Positions 32,959-41,202 of a stretch of DNA of 64,000 bases are shown here, piece after piece (positions within the stretch are counted from its first letter, which is position 1; each line of letters begins with the position of its first letter). A program made the translations under genes and the position numbers. Source of the stretch: Thermoguttaceae bacterium (GTDB lineage: Bacteria; Planctomycetota; Planctomycetia; Pirellulales; Thermoguttaceae); contig JAFQXE010000045.1 in NCBI GenBank assembly GCA_017407125.1, positions 186,001 through 250,000 on the forward strand. The letters are read 5' to 3'. The notes below the pieces were generated by a model. It saw only the letters and a program-made list of their open reading frames with translations, was not told the DNA's origin and did no database searches.

Positions 32959-33256
32959 CGTTCTTTTCTCCTCTCTGTCGTAATAGTATCTCTTCGATTT
33001 TACGTAACGCCGCCAGCGCTTCTCGCCGTCCGGGCGCCACCTTCAGATGAACCTTCATGAACAGTTCGGAGCCGGTATCGTTCCCGCTGGAAACCTTATA
33101 AAAATGCGCCAGCGCATCGCAGATGTAATAATGCAGCGCCTTGCCGACGATCTGTCGTTCTTCCCAGTCGTCCCAGTTTATTAGCTTCGTGATTTCTTCG
33201 GCAATGGTCAGCGACCGCTGTATCTGTTCGGGGTCGCTCTTCGGGCTTTTGCTCAT
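32945..33256 (-). CDS. Hypothetical helical protein
   Basis: 103 residues from the ATG at 33256 (GGAGGAG upstream). Helical, with ALHYYICDALAHFYKV and a basic C-terminal part. No family recognised. A short stretch (33257-33354) with no supported gene separates it from the next gene. Confidence 0.5.
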   Translation of the reverse strand: MSKSPKSDPEQIQRSLTIAEEITKLINWDDWEERQIVGKALHYYICDALAHFYKVSSGNDTGSELFMKVHLKVAPGRREALAALRKIEEILLRQRGEKNDAEI

Positions 33257-33354
33257 CGTCGTCTCCTCCAAAATAGTATTGTAACTGTTTCTCATAACTG
33301 TCCGGAAACAACTCGACACCTACGTCGTTGTTGTCTCTGTTTCAAGAGTGTTGT

Positions 33355-33726
33355 TCAATTTGAACATCGTCTCTGCGACTGCGGACAATTTCCACCACGG
33401 ATCACCATTAACTGTTTGGAACGGGAACGATTGTTTACACTTTGCACAGTTTTTTTCTTTACACATCGTGATTGCACCTTCTTGATTTGGATTTTGGGGA
33501 TTTTCGGGTCATGCAACTGATTAATTGCTGACGCCGACGTGTTCCATGCATGGATTGCACTGAGCAAATAATACGAGGAAATGGGCGTATCATCCTCACA
33601 ATGGTCGGAACAACAAATTTTGTATGGCGTGATCACTTTGCTGGTTGCCGTTACTACAATTTCTGGTTCCGCGCCACAAAAAGGGCAGGGCGCCAGCTCT
33701 AAGTCGGTCATTCTAAATTTTGTCAT
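33355..33726 (-). CDS. Lar-like zinc-ribbon protein with basic tail
   Basis: 123 residues from the ATG at 33726, overlapping the methylase gene. The ribbon is LAPCPFCGAEPEI, then CCSDHC and AIHAWNTSA. The tail is unusually basic (KKVQSRCVKKKTVQ) and ends in a Cys. It is coupled to a DNA methylase, a suggestive pairing if Lar-like proteins act on restriction. Confidence 0.65.
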   Translation of the reverse strand: MTKFRMTDLELAPCPFCGAEPEIVVTATSKVITPYKICCSDHCEDDTPISSYYLLSAIHAWNTSASAINQLHDPKIPKIQIKKVQSRCVKKKTVQSVNNRSRSKQLMVIRGGNCPQSQRRCSN

Positions 33727-34471
33727 TGTTTGTCTCGCTTGAGTTCTCTGGATGGTCTGTGAAATCAAAAACCATGTTGACTTCTTTGTCGCGTTTTTCA
33801 TTCGCAATTCGACTTTCTGCGATTCGATAATAACTCTCGTTTATCTCAATTCCGATAAAGTTTCGTCCTTCTTTGACACATGCCACTCCGGTCGTGCCAC
33901 TCCCCATAAAGCAATCCAAGATGGTGTCTCCTTGTTGGCTTGACACTCGTATGAACCGCTGGACGAGTTCTATCGGTTTTTCCGCTGGGTGTATTCCCTT
34001 TTTACATCTCGTAAGATAAAACTTACGGTAGTCATCCATGCATTTGTGTTTTGAGAAATACGTCCCCCTCTCTCTCATCATGACGATATATTCCAAATCG
34101 CTTAAATGGTGGTTATTATATGCCGGAATCGGATTATGCTTTGCCATTACCAAAATGTCGTACTGATAGTTGCGTTCTTTCGCAAATCGGATATATTCGT
34201 CAACCAATGACTTATTGCAGAAAAAGTATCCATAAAACTTTTTCATTTTTGCTTGTACACTTTCGAGAAATAGCCTCGGCTCAAACTCGCAACACTTTAT
34301 TTGTTTCAGGGAGTCGAGATACTGTCGGCGTGTAGATTCGTTTCGGGCATAGAAACCTCCGCCTTGATTCTCGAATTTGTACGGGGGATCTGTCACGATT
34401 AAATCAATACAACAGTCTGGCACTTCCTTGATGATTTCCATGCAGTCTCCAAGCCTTAATTCAACAGTCAC
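33713..34471 (-). CDS. DNA adenine methyltransferase (DPPY class)
   Basis: 252 residues from a GTG at 34471 with CGAGGAG upstream. Catalytic motif TDPPYKF at residues 27-33 and SAM motif DCFMGSGTTGVACV near residue 200, in beta-class order. The body is ~90 residues longer than a minimal methylase between the motifs, giving room for a target-recognition domain. It is followed, with overlap, by a Lar-like gene. Confidence 0.85.
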   Translation of the reverse strand: MTVELRLGDCMEIIKEVPDCCIDLIVTDPPYKFENQGGGFYARNESTRRQYLDSLKQIKCCEFEPRLFLESVQAKMKKFYGYFFCNKSLVDEYIRFAKERNYQYDILVMAKHNPIPAYNNHHLSDLEYIVMMRERGTYFSKHKCMDDYRKFYLTRCKKGIHPAEKPIELVQRFIRVSSQQGDTILDCFMGSGTTGVACVKEGRNFIGIEINESYYRIAESRIANEKRDKEVNMVFDFTDHPENSSETNNDKI

Positions 34472-34668
34472 TGTTTCTCCTCGTTTTGCGAGTTTTCTTT
34501 CAGCGCAATGTACGTAGCCCATTTTGCAATGGGGTCTGCAACTCTTTTTTGTAATTCTTGTTCCAGTCCGGGGTGTTCGCCGATTTTGAAAAATACTTCC
34601 ACGATCGACAACGCAGCTATCAGCGATGATTGAATGTCTCTCAAAGCTCGTTCTTCTTTTTCTCTCAT
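34468..34668 (-). CDS. Small helical hypothetical protein
   Basis: 66 residues, highly charged start and a helical hydrophobic middle (SSLIAALSIVEVFFKIG). It overlaps the methylase gene start by 4 bp. No family recognised. Confidence 0.5.
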   Translation of the reverse strand: MREKEERALRDIQSSLIAALSIVEVFFKIGEHPGLEQELQKRVADPIAKWATYIALKENSQNEEKQ

Positions 34669-34677
34669 CTGTTGCTC

Positions 34678-35268
34678 CTATGGCTCAATTGGTTTAAAAC
34701 GTTCTTCCTTTTTGAGTTCTTCCAAGCGCTTTTCCCATGCCAGAGACGCTCGTTTGCCCCAATAAGGTATTCCGTCCGCCATTGTCAGAATGAACGTAAC
34801 CGCCTCTTTGTTTGCCGGGATGCGAATGCCGTATTTCGAGGATTGGTCAATGAACAACAGAAACTCGGCGTACAAGCCCGTGTAGTGTTCCTGTTTAACT
34901 TTTTCCAGCGGCAACGGCATTGCGGATTTAACGTGAACCATGTCTTCATCGTAGTCTGTCAGGAAGTCTCGCTCCGCCAACCACGCATAAAACGAATCGG
35001 AAATGTCAATTGCCGTTTGAAGGTCGAGTTTTTCCGGCGGAACCGGAGCCTCCGCGCTGTCATTCTCTTTCTGTTTGTGTAAAAGTCCGATGCACTCATT
35101 CACCAGCTTTCCACTCTCGTAAATGTACTCCACGTCCTTGTCTCCGGCAAGCAACATGTAGTTAAGCTGAAATGCAACTTCGTTTAATTTTTTGAGAATG
35201 TTGTCGTTTGTTTGGTCGTGCCGGCTTTCGGTCGCCGGGTCGGTTTGCTCGTTGTGTTCTTCGCTCAT
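34678..35268 (-). CDS. Hypothetical protein
   Basis: 196 residues, mostly helical, with an acidic N-terminal region and a GIRIPANKEAVTFILTMADG segment. No known motif. It stands alone with a 9-bp gap to the next gene and directly follows the gene ending at 35269. Confidence 0.5.
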   Translation of the reverse strand: MSEEHNEQTDPATESRHDQTNDNILKKLNEVAFQLNYMLLAGDKDVEYIYESGKLVNECIGLLHKQKENDSAEAPVPPEKLDLQTAIDISDSFYAWLAERDFLTDYDEDMVHVKSAMPLPLEKVKQEHYTGLYAEFLLFIDQSSKYGIRIPANKEAVTFILTMADGIPYWGKRASLAWEKRLEELKKEERFKPIEP

Positions 35269-35703
35269 TTATTTTCCTTCCGCTTCGAGTTTTCTGTAAT
35301 GCGCATCGACGAGTTCATGAAACGCCTCCTGCGCTTCTTCAATTGTCAACATCCCTTCGGCATGATAAAGGATGTCGTAGTATTTGGTATTTGTTGTCTT
35401 GCCGGGGAATTTTACATAGCCTCGGTATATCTGCCGGAAACCGTCTCGGTAGTAGTATCGGTTTATATACAACCGGCTAATACGTTTGTCGTTCCAATAG
35501 AAAATTGGTCGCACTTCGTTCTCGTACCAAAAGTACCGACCGAGATTAATATCCACTCCGGTTCTGTTATATCCGAGGGGGTAGCCGTCTGATGTTACAA
35601 CACACGACCGCCGTAGCAAGTCGTCGCCTCCGGTGATGTCGAATATTGTAAACATCAGGGTTTGGTCGGGCAAAACGTTATGAGTCAGTTTTTCCAGTGC
35701 CAT
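35269..35703 (-). CDS. Hypothetical protein rich in Tyr and Arg
   Basis: 144 residues. Strand-rich first half (QTLMFTIFDITGG, RSCVVTSDGYPLGY) and a region of many Tyr and Arg residues (ISRLYINRYYYRDGFRQIYR), followed by a C-terminal helix. No family recognised. It overlaps the membrane-protein gene by 26 bp. Confidence 0.5.
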   Translation of the reverse strand: MALEKLTHNVLPDQTLMFTIFDITGGDDLLRRSCVVTSDGYPLGYNRTGVDINLGRYFWYENEVRPIFYWNDKRISRLYINRYYYRDGFRQIYRGYVKFPGKTTNTKYYDILYHAEGMLTIEEAQEAFHELVDAHYRKLEAEGK

Positions 35704-35983
35704 TGTTCAGTTCAGCTTTTGTTGTGAAGGTCATCTCGTTTTCGCCAAGTTTCGTCTCCGAGGCACGTCTCAGTCCCTCGTCAATGGCTTTCAGCCGTTG
35801 CAAAGCTTCAATTGCCGCCCGCAAGGACGTCATTGCTCCCTTCAGGTCTTTCTGGTACGCCTTGATGTTGTGAAAGTTCTCTTGCACCTTGTTCAGGTAG
35901 CTTTCGATTCCTGAAAGCCAATTGACGATGTAGACAAGGGATAGCCCGTAGACTACCAAAAGTACAATGATAAAATTATTCAC
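35678..35983 (-). CDS. Small single-pass membrane protein
   Basis: 101 residues from the GTG at 35983. A membrane helix (NFIIVLLVVYGLSLVYIV, residues 3-20) is followed by a long charged helix (SYLNKVQENFHNIKAYQKDL). Topology resembles the membrane proteins at 29128 and 36442. It overlaps both neighbours. Function unknown. Confidence 0.6.
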   Translation of the reverse strand: MNNFIIVLLVVYGLSLVYIVNWLSGIESYLNKVQENFHNIKAYQKDLKGAMTSLRAAIEALQRLKAIDEGLRRASETKLGENEMTFTTKAELNNGTGKTDS

Positions 35984-36488
35984 AGTCCGGTTCCTCACTA
36001 TAGTCATGGGGATCGCTGTAGTCTTTCAGTTGGTTTTTCCTGATGAGGGTAACCAGTGTCGTTTTGACCGCCTCGCGCTCTTCATTGGTCATTTTTTTGA
36101 ATCCGGATTCGAGCCGTTCCAGATATGTGGTTTCGTCCTGTTGCTTTTTCTGCAACGCCACTTCAGCCTCTTCTAATTTGGCGCGGAGTTCGTTGACTGT
36201 TTCCTGAAGGTCGTCTCGTTCCGTTACGTTCAGCCCGTTGATGAATTCGTTGATTTGCCGAACAAGCTCTTCGGTCAAGGACGGTGTTTTAGTCAAAACG
36301 GTAACCGTGCACTTTAAAAGCTCGAACATCGTCGGCGCTGCCGTAATCAGACGGAGGTTTGCCATCTGTCGTTCTTCACGGGGTGTGGTTTCAAAGCAAC
36401 CGAGAACGGTGGCTACTTTGTTGCCGTTGCTGTCGTAAACTTCAGTCTTGTCGTTCTTCCACGGAGCCATCGAAATTTTCTCTTTCAT
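35976..36488 (-). CDS. Hypothetical protein with ANLRLITAAP motif
   Basis: 170 residues, start at 36488 (AGGAGG upstream). MANLRLITAAPTMFELLK is the motif shared with 28291-28674. A long helical, coiled-coil-like part follows (DLQETVNELRAKLEEAEVAL), then a charged end. The role is not known. Confidence 0.6.
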   Translation of the reverse strand: MKEKISMAPWKNDKTEVYDSNGNKVATVLGCFETTPREERQMANLRLITAAPTMFELLKCTVTVLTKTPSLTEELVRQINEFINGLNVTERDDLQETVNELRAKLEEAEVALQKKQQDETTYLERLESGFKKMTNEEREAVKTTLVTLIRKNQLKDYSDPHDYSEEPDCE

Positions 36489-36666
36489 GTGATTCCTCCT
36501 GATTCTGTTTAAGTGTTTCCATTCGTCTCCGAAATCTTTGGTTGGAGAGAATTTCTTTCAAAACGCAGTCAATTCTGTGCAGTTCACTTTGGATGAACCT
36601 GTCTCGCGCCCACAGCAAGACGAGAATGGCAAGCGTCTGCACACTGACAATAATTGTAATTTCCAT
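36442..36666 (-). CDS. Small single-pass membrane protein
   Basis: 74 residues. The N-terminal EITIIVSVQTLAILVLLWA is a membrane helix; the rest is a charged helix. It shares one base with the preceding gene and 47 bp with the next. Membrane topology of this kind also fits a holin or spanin, but its early-region context argues against lysis. Confidence 0.6.
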   Translation of the reverse strand: MEITIIVSVQTLAILVLLWARDRFIQSELHRIDCVLKEILSNQRFRRRMETLKQNQEESHERENFDGSVEERQD

Positions 36667-37667
36667 TATGGTTTCTGTTCCTTCTCCTGTTTTTTCTTTT
36701 CCACAAGGATTCGGTTAACATCGAGAACAAGCAGATCAATCATCGTGCCAAAGACCTGAGCGTCTTTTTCGATGTTATGGTCTACGGCGTAACGGTACAG
36801 CGCAACCAGCCTCAAGAAGTGAATCATGTCTTTGTTTACGATCAGGTTGGCAGTCGTTACAGAACAATCTATGGTGTAATTTTCTATTTCTTTTTCCCAT
36901 TCGTCTTTCGCTGTTGCGACACTAGGAGCCATTACTGAGTGTCCGCAATTGACACAGATCAGTTTCCTGAATGCGTTGCCACTTTCGTCTTTGACGAACT
37001 TCATTCTTGCAATGCGCTTCCCACAGTTCGGGCATGGCATCAACTTGGTTGCGTATGACTCAGGGAATGCTTCGGGAAGCCCTTCCATTCCGTACTTCAA
37101 CAGGTTGATGATTTCTACGGTCAAGCGTGTGAGGTTCGATTTTCGGTTTTCCTCAATGACGATATTCTTCCCCCCCGGACTGAGGCACTCACATCTGGCT
37201 CGGTCGTAAATGACTCCGTCTGGCATATAGGAGCGTCCGATGCATGCAAGGACTCCGATTCCATTAAACAGAAATCGGATGGTGCGTCCAAAGTCGATCT
37301 CGACAATCTGACCGTTAGGCGCCTTTCTCACCCCGGCAAGGAACAATGCATAGCCGTCCGCCGTTCTGTCGCAAGGGAATTCTTTTGTCAGCGCTTCGAT
37401 TCGGCTGTCTCCATCATCGTATCCCTTGATGTGAACCGACAGAGCCGCCGAGACCGCTTTCGCATAGTCTTGCATGGATGTGCTAAATGCGTTGCATCCA
37501 TTTTTGTTGAGGAATTCAGATAACTCTTCAAATGTGTGCATCGGAGGATAGTTTCTCGCCAGTTTTTCCTCGACGGAAACATAGTCTGGTTCGTCGTCAA
37601 TGCTGGGCAGGTCGCGCAGACACATGCACATTCGATCTGCCTCGTTTTTTAATTGTTCGTCGTTCAT
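36666..37667 (-). CDS. Large multi-module protein with internal Lar-like zinc ribbon
   Basis: 333 residues. Residues ~80-215 resemble the N-terminal domain of 26126-26764; a zinc ribbon follows (LMPCPNCGKRIARMK, then CVNCGHSVM and DEWEKE). The last ~75 residues match the stand-alone protein at 28916-29131. So it is a fusion of two modules that are separate genes elsewhere. It is preceded by a copy of the phage promoter-like motif at 37723-37757 and is the first gene of a long operon. Confidence 0.65.
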   Translation of the reverse strand: MNDEQLKNEADRMCMCLRDLPSIDDEPDYVSVEEKLARNYPPMHTFEELSEFLNKNGCNAFSTSMQDYAKAVSAALSVHIKGYDDGDSRIEALTKEFPCDRTADGYALFLAGVRKAPNGQIVEIDFGRTIRFLFNGIGVLACIGRSYMPDGVIYDRARCECLSPGGKNIVIEENRKSNLTRLTVEIINLLKYGMEGLPEAFPESYATKLMPCPNCGKRIARMKFVKDESGNAFRKLICVNCGHSVMAPSVATAKDEWEKEIENYTIDCSVTTANLIVNKDMIHFLRLVALYRYAVDHNIEKDAQVFGTMIDLLVLDVNRILVEKKKQEKEQKP

Positions 37668-37722
37668 TTTTGTCCTTTCTTTGTTTTTGGTTTAGGTTGT
37701 TTGCGTTCCACACGCTTTCCGC

Positions 37723-37757
37723 CAGTACATTACGCTTTTCTTTCGGAAACCGACACC
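37723..37757 (-). promoter_or_regulatory. Phage promoter-like motif
   Basis: On the minus strand GTGTCGG, then about 11 nt, then AGCGTAATGTACTGG, matching the shared GTCAGA...AATCCGTTATACA motif of eight other intergenic gaps. It lies about 60 bp upstream of the operon headed by the gene at 37667. Its leader contains AACAAAGAAAGG, close to the A-rich leaders at the right end. Confidence 0.5.
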
Positions 37758-37810
37758 TTTTTTTTGCTCTTTTTTTCATAATACCGCATAATACTTTTAG
37801 TCCCCAGCAT

Positions 37811-38272
37811 CTATCTCTCTCGTGAGTTCCATTGCTGGAAAAGCAGCGGAATATCTGTCTCTCGATATGTGCGAATGAAACAATTGGGATTTGAACAGCG
37901 AATGTATGATTCGACAATGCCGGTGTTGCGATTCTTTTCCGATATGGTTTCCGCCTCGCTGCCACAAAAGGGACAGTTTTTCAGCCAGCTGCTGGATGTA
38001 TGCTCCTGTTCCACTCTGTTGTTCCACATATTAACGGCAGCATCAATGGTCGGAGCCGGCGCAGTAACGGCAAAGCAGTTGTGCGACCAGTCATGGCTGT
38101 CATTGTTGCACTCCACGGTGTATGTGGTCGTCCACTTGCCGTTTTCAACGGGGTCTTCACGTCGGACGAGAGTTGCAGCGCAACCGCAGAACGGACACGG
38201 CTTGAGGATAATACTTGCGTTATCATCCAAGTAGGATATGCGGGGATACCGCTTTTCATTCTTCGTCGTCAT
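37811..38272 (-). CDS. Tandem Lar-like zinc-ribbon protein (two copies)
   Basis: 153 residues with two complete Lar-like units: LKPCPFCGCAATLV...CNNDSHDWSHNCF...MWNNR and LKNCPFCGSEAET...CSNPNCFI...QWNSR. Both keep CPFCG, CxxxxC and W-N-x-R. Along with 24040 and 30513 it is the third double form. It ends the operon before the promoter-like site at 37723. Confidence 0.75.
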   Translation of the reverse strand: MTTKNEKRYPRISYLDDNASIILKPCPFCGCAATLVRREDPVENGKWTTTYTVECNNDSHDWSHNCFAVTAPAPTIDAAVNMWNNRVEQEHTSSSWLKNCPFCGSEAETISEKNRNTGIVESYIRCSNPNCFIRTYRETDIPLLFQQWNSRER

Positions 38273-38597
38273 GTTGTCGTCTTTGTTTGGCTTTGAGTAT
38301 GACTGTGTTGACCAAGTTGTCGATGTCGGCTTTCAAGTTGAAAATCACGTCTGGCGGGCTGAGCTTTCCAAAAATCTGTTTGATAAGTTCATCATTGTCG
38401 TGATGTACCAGCCGGACAGATTCAATGATCGTCGCGCCGGTATCCTCGAATACGCAGAGTGGCAGCCGGCGGGCAATAATGGCGCCCAGCTTTTCGGCGT
38501 CGTCGTAGTTGGCAGCCTCCACGTGAATGGATGTTTCAAACGGGCGGGATATGGTTACCACCCATTCGTTGAGTTTTGTGTTGTCTTGTTCTTCCAT
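38256..38597 (-). CDS. Hypothetical protein with small alpha/beta domain
   Basis: 113 residues. WVVTISRPFETSIHVEAANYDDAEKLGAIIARRL has the strand-strand-helix feel of the RFRV-type paralogues at 44887 and 49001, though less similar. The C-terminal half is helical and basic. Function unknown. Confidence 0.5.
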   Translation of the reverse strand: MEEQDNTKLNEWVVTISRPFETSIHVEAANYDDAEKLGAIIARRLPLCVFEDTGATIIESVRLVHHDNDELIKQIFGKLSPPDVIFNLKADIDNLVNTVILKAKQRRQHDDEE

Positions 38598-38715
38598 GTT
38601 TCTTTGACTTTCTTTGACTTTCTCTGAGTCGAGTTTTTTGTAACGCCTTATATTTTTCAGCGTTACGTATTTTTGATTAAATTCTTACTTTGAATTCTTA
38701 CTTAGACTTGCTCTG
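38598..38715. repeat. Short direct repeats and a hairpin between operons
   Basis: On the minus strand AAAGTCAAAG occurs twice with an extra AAAGTCAGAG (plus TTTGACTTT on the other strand), and TAAGAATT occurs twice. Between them GTAACGC and GCGTTAC form a 7-bp stem. The segment lies between the helicase loader and the next gene and could be a regulatory or initiator-binding site. No gene is seen here. Confidence 0.5.
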
Positions 38716-38722
38716 ACTTTTG

Positions 38723-39409
38723 TTAAAATGCGTCCTTTGGGACGGTTCTGTAGTTTTTGTTTCCGCCAAGATAGACTGGCATGTACATTTCGGCGATCCT
38801 GTCAGCCACCCTCACTCCATATCTTTGGGCGAAGTCTTCCAATCCGCGCTGGCTGAGCGCCAAGTTGCTGGTGGCGATTATCAGTCGAGTTCCGTTTTTC
38901 CAGCTTTCGTAGATTCGTTGCAGGAGTTGCGGAAACTCTGGCGAGTTGCCGTATTTTGTGCGGAGTGGTTCGGCGCCGAGGTCGTCAATAACGATGTCCG
39001 CGCTATTGGAAAGGATGCGAACCTTATCGTAGTACATGGCGTCTTCCATGTTGTTGGCGAAATTGTCGAGTTCGTCCGCCGTAAAGAACGGCAACATAAA
39101 CTTCTGGTGGAGTAGCTTTGCCAGCATGGTTTTTCCACGACCGCAAGGCCCGCAAAGCATGATGCACTGTTTTGGTCGATCACACAGGTTTGGGTCAGTT
39201 CGGTTGAAGGCAAACGCCGCCACCCACATGGCAAACTTGTCGAGTTCGTCCCGCTGGAATACGTCGGGACAGAATTCTATTTCTGGGAACCACTTTTCTA
39301 GCAGGACGTTCTTCGCAAAGTCCAGCATGTCTCTGTTGACCGGCTTTCGGCGTCGGGGAGAGTGCGTTCCGTTGACTAATCTGTCAAGCACTTGTTTTAT
39401 TTCTGGCAT
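38723..39409 (-). CDS. DnaC-like helicase loader ATPase
   Basis: 228 residues. Walker A GPCGRGKT at 87-94, Walker B IVIDDLGAE near residue 140, sensor-1 ATSNLALS and an arginine-finger-like RVADRIAEM near the C-terminus, the AAA+ plan of DnaC/DnaI proteins. It loads the replicative helicase onto the origin. It shares a base with the replication initiator gene, a classical pairing in phages. Confidence 0.85.
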   Translation of the reverse strand: MPEIKQVLDRLVNGTHSPRRRKPVNRDMLDFAKNVLLEKWFPEIEFCPDVFQRDELDKFAMWVAAFAFNRTDPNLCDRPKQCIMLCGPCGRGKTMLAKLLHQKFMLPFFTADELDNFANNMEDAMYYDKVRILSNSADIVIDDLGAEPLRTKYGNSPEFPQLLQRIYESWKNGTRLIIATSNLALSQRGLEDFAQRYGVRVADRIAEMYMPVYLGGNKNYRTVPKDAF

Positions 39410-40587
39410 TAGTTGTAGTATCCTTGTTTTTGCAAATCGTCAAAAGAGGTCTGGTCTTCTGGTTCAGCTCGTCCTCGTTTTTTACGGTAAACGGTGTCAT
39501 AATCGCCGTTGATGAGTTTAATAAAAATGTCGTACCGCAAAAAGCGTGTGGGCGACATGGTAACCAGCTTTTTTTTAATAGCTTCTGCTGTATTTAATTT
39601 TTTCAAACCATCTCGGACAACGGTGATCCCGTCTACCACTCCGGGACGGTGAACTTCCCGTAAAAGGGATTCTAACTGCCGTGCGTACATCCTTCCGTCG
39701 AGTTGGTTGAATTTCGCCGCTATTTCGTCGAGGAGGGCAAGAAACTCTGGGGAGTATTCTGTTTCGGAATAACGCCAACTCTCGAAAATGGGGGCAACCT
39801 CGCGCGAATTTGAGGGGGATTCGTCAGACAAGCCTTTTTCGTCTGTCGTTTCGACATCAGTTTGGTCGTTTATTGGGTCAATTATTGTTCTTTCATCTGC
39901 CGCCGTCGCTGTCATTTCTTCGCGCGCGCGAGGTACTATTAATTCAGCAACGACAGCAGTAGTTTTATTTACTTTACTTTTATTTACTTTACTTTGTGGC
40001 GTTTCGGCGGAGTTATGGCACGCCGAAACAACGCCAGAATCGGCTAGACTTGGATTTTTATCAGAAAAATTCGCATCAAGAAGCCGAATTTTGTCAACTT
40101 TGTTGTCATCTTGAAGCTCATTATTGAGTTCATCCGAGGTTTCGGCAGAGTTATGGCACGCCATAACTACGCCGCCTCCACCTGTTCTGGCAGTGTTTAG
40201 CCAGTGTTTCAACTCGCCTGCTCCACTCTGTCTTTTACGCACTCTATTCTTGTAAACTTCAAAGAAGCGACTTTGAATCCCATGACTTGTTAATATCCGC
40301 TCAGAGTCAAAAAGCCCTTTGTCAAAAAATCCCCATTCAACCAGCCGTTCGATGATATGGTTTAATTCATCTTCCTTCAACTCTGGAATCTGACGCAACA
40401 ATCCAAACAATACCACATCCGACCAGCGAATAAAGTAACCATTACGGTAAATAAGACAAAGTAGCTTAATAACCGCTAGGACTCCCAAACTGCCAAACTC
40501 TCCCTCGACAGCAGAAATCTTCTCGTCGATAAAAAAGTCAACATCAAATGGGAAATAGTCCATGCCCAATTTTTGCGGTCTTGCCAT
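39409..40587 (-). CDS. Replication initiator/organiser (DUF4373-like) protein
   Basis: 392 residues from the ATG at 40587 (AAAGGTG upstream). The N-terminal domain (MARPQKLGMDYFPFDVDFF, then GVLAVIKLLCLIYRNGYF) is of the DUF4373/Lin1244-type found in phage replication proteins. The middle is low-complexity and contains a duplicated segment (VVMACHNSAET and VVSACHNSAET). The C-terminal part has a helical YARQLESLLREV region. It sits directly before the helicase loader. The repeats inside the gene may mark the origin. Confidence 0.7.
   Translation of the reverse strand: MARPQKLGMDYFPFDVDFFIDEKISAVEGEFGSLGVLAVIKLLCLIYRNGYFIRWSDVVLFGLLRQIPELKEDELNHIIERLVEWGFFDKGLFDSERILTSHGIQSRFFEVYKNRVRKRQSGAGELKHWLNTARTGGGGVVMACHNSAETSDELNNELQDDNKVDKIRLLDANFSDKNPSLADSGVVSACHNSAETPQSKVNKSKVNKTTAVVAELIVPRAREEMTATAADERTIIDPINDQTDVETTDEKGLSDESPSNSREVAPIFESWRYSETEYSPEFLALLDEIAAKFNQLDGRMYARQLESLLREVHRPGVVDGITVVRDGLKKLNTAEAIKKKLVTMSPTRFLRYDIFIKLINGDYDTVYRKKRGRAEPEDQTSFDDLQKQGYYN
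39957..40176. other. Candidate replication origin inside the initiator gene
   Basis: Two related copies of a ~35-bp element share CGGCGGAGTTATGGCACGCC / CGGCAGAGTTATGGCACGCC (40000-40036 and 40138-40174). The second contains the palindrome GTTATGGC-AC-GCCATAAC. Next to them is a run of TTTATTTACTTTAC repeats (about 39963-39995), an AT-rich stretch. Iterons plus AT-rich DNA inside the initiator gene is the lambda-O arrangement. Coding duplication alone could also explain the copies. Confidence 0.4.
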
Positions 40588-40609
40588 TTTACACCTTTCA
40601 GGTTTATGT

Positions 40610-40795
40610 TCAGTTAAACAGCTTCTGCTGAGGATAAAAAATGTCCTGAATCGTATTGTCAACATCGCGCTCTAGCTTCTTGGATTTCTCCAGCGCAGCC
40701 TTTGTACGCGTTGAAAAATAATCTTTCTGCGAAGTTCGCATTTGTTGAACCAACAGCACAAATCGCTCAACTTCCTCTTTATTTAACTCTTTCAT
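40610..40795 (-). CDS. Small hypothetical protein
   Basis: 61 residues, helical and charged (ELNKEEVERFVLLVQQMRTS). Small proteins of this kind occur next to replication genes in gut phages. It lies just upstream of the initiator. No family recognised. Confidence 0.5.
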   Translation of the reverse strand: MKELNKEEVERFVLLVQQMRTSQKDYFSTRTKAALEKSKKLERDVDNTIQDIFYPQQKLFN

Positions 40796-40845
40796 GTTTC
40801 ATCTCCCTCTAAAACAAAAGTAAAATATCTGCTTGGTAATACCTG

Positions 40846-41202
40846 TCAAATCTCCTCTTTGGAATCCTCAGTGTTTGCAGCATCGGCTGTTAATTGCTTA
40901 AATATAGGAATCAACGCACTTACCAGACAATTTGTATCATCTGCATTTACCATAAGTGACCAGCACGTTTTGCTTTCCTTTTCCAAATATCCAGTCATTT
41001 CTTCAAGCATAGCAACCGCACGTCTTGCATGATCTAGTCGGTTGTCTTCCGTGCGCCGATTCCAGCTCTTTTCCAGCATTTCCAAGTTGTAGTCATACAT
41101 GTTGGCTCCACAGTCGGGACAGACAACCGATGACCACCCACTCTCATTCGTCTCCAGTTTCGGCGTTCCGCCACAGAACGGGCAAGGTCGCAGTTTACTC
41201 AT
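40846..41202 (-). CDS. Lar-like zinc-ribbon protein with helical tail
   Basis: 118 residues from the ATG at 41202 (an ATG at 41205 is equally possible). The ribbon LRPCPFCGGTPKLE, then VCPDCGAN and KSWNRR, is a textbook Lar plan. The helical tail has LEEMTGYLEK and several acidic residues. It overlaps the GNAT-like gene. Confidence 0.7.
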   Translation of the reverse strand: MSKLRPCPFCGGTPKLETNESGWSSVVCPDCGANMYDYNLEMLEKSWNRRTEDNRLDHARRAVAMLEEMTGYLEKESKTCWSLMVNADDTNCLVSALIPIFKQLTADAANTEDSKEEI

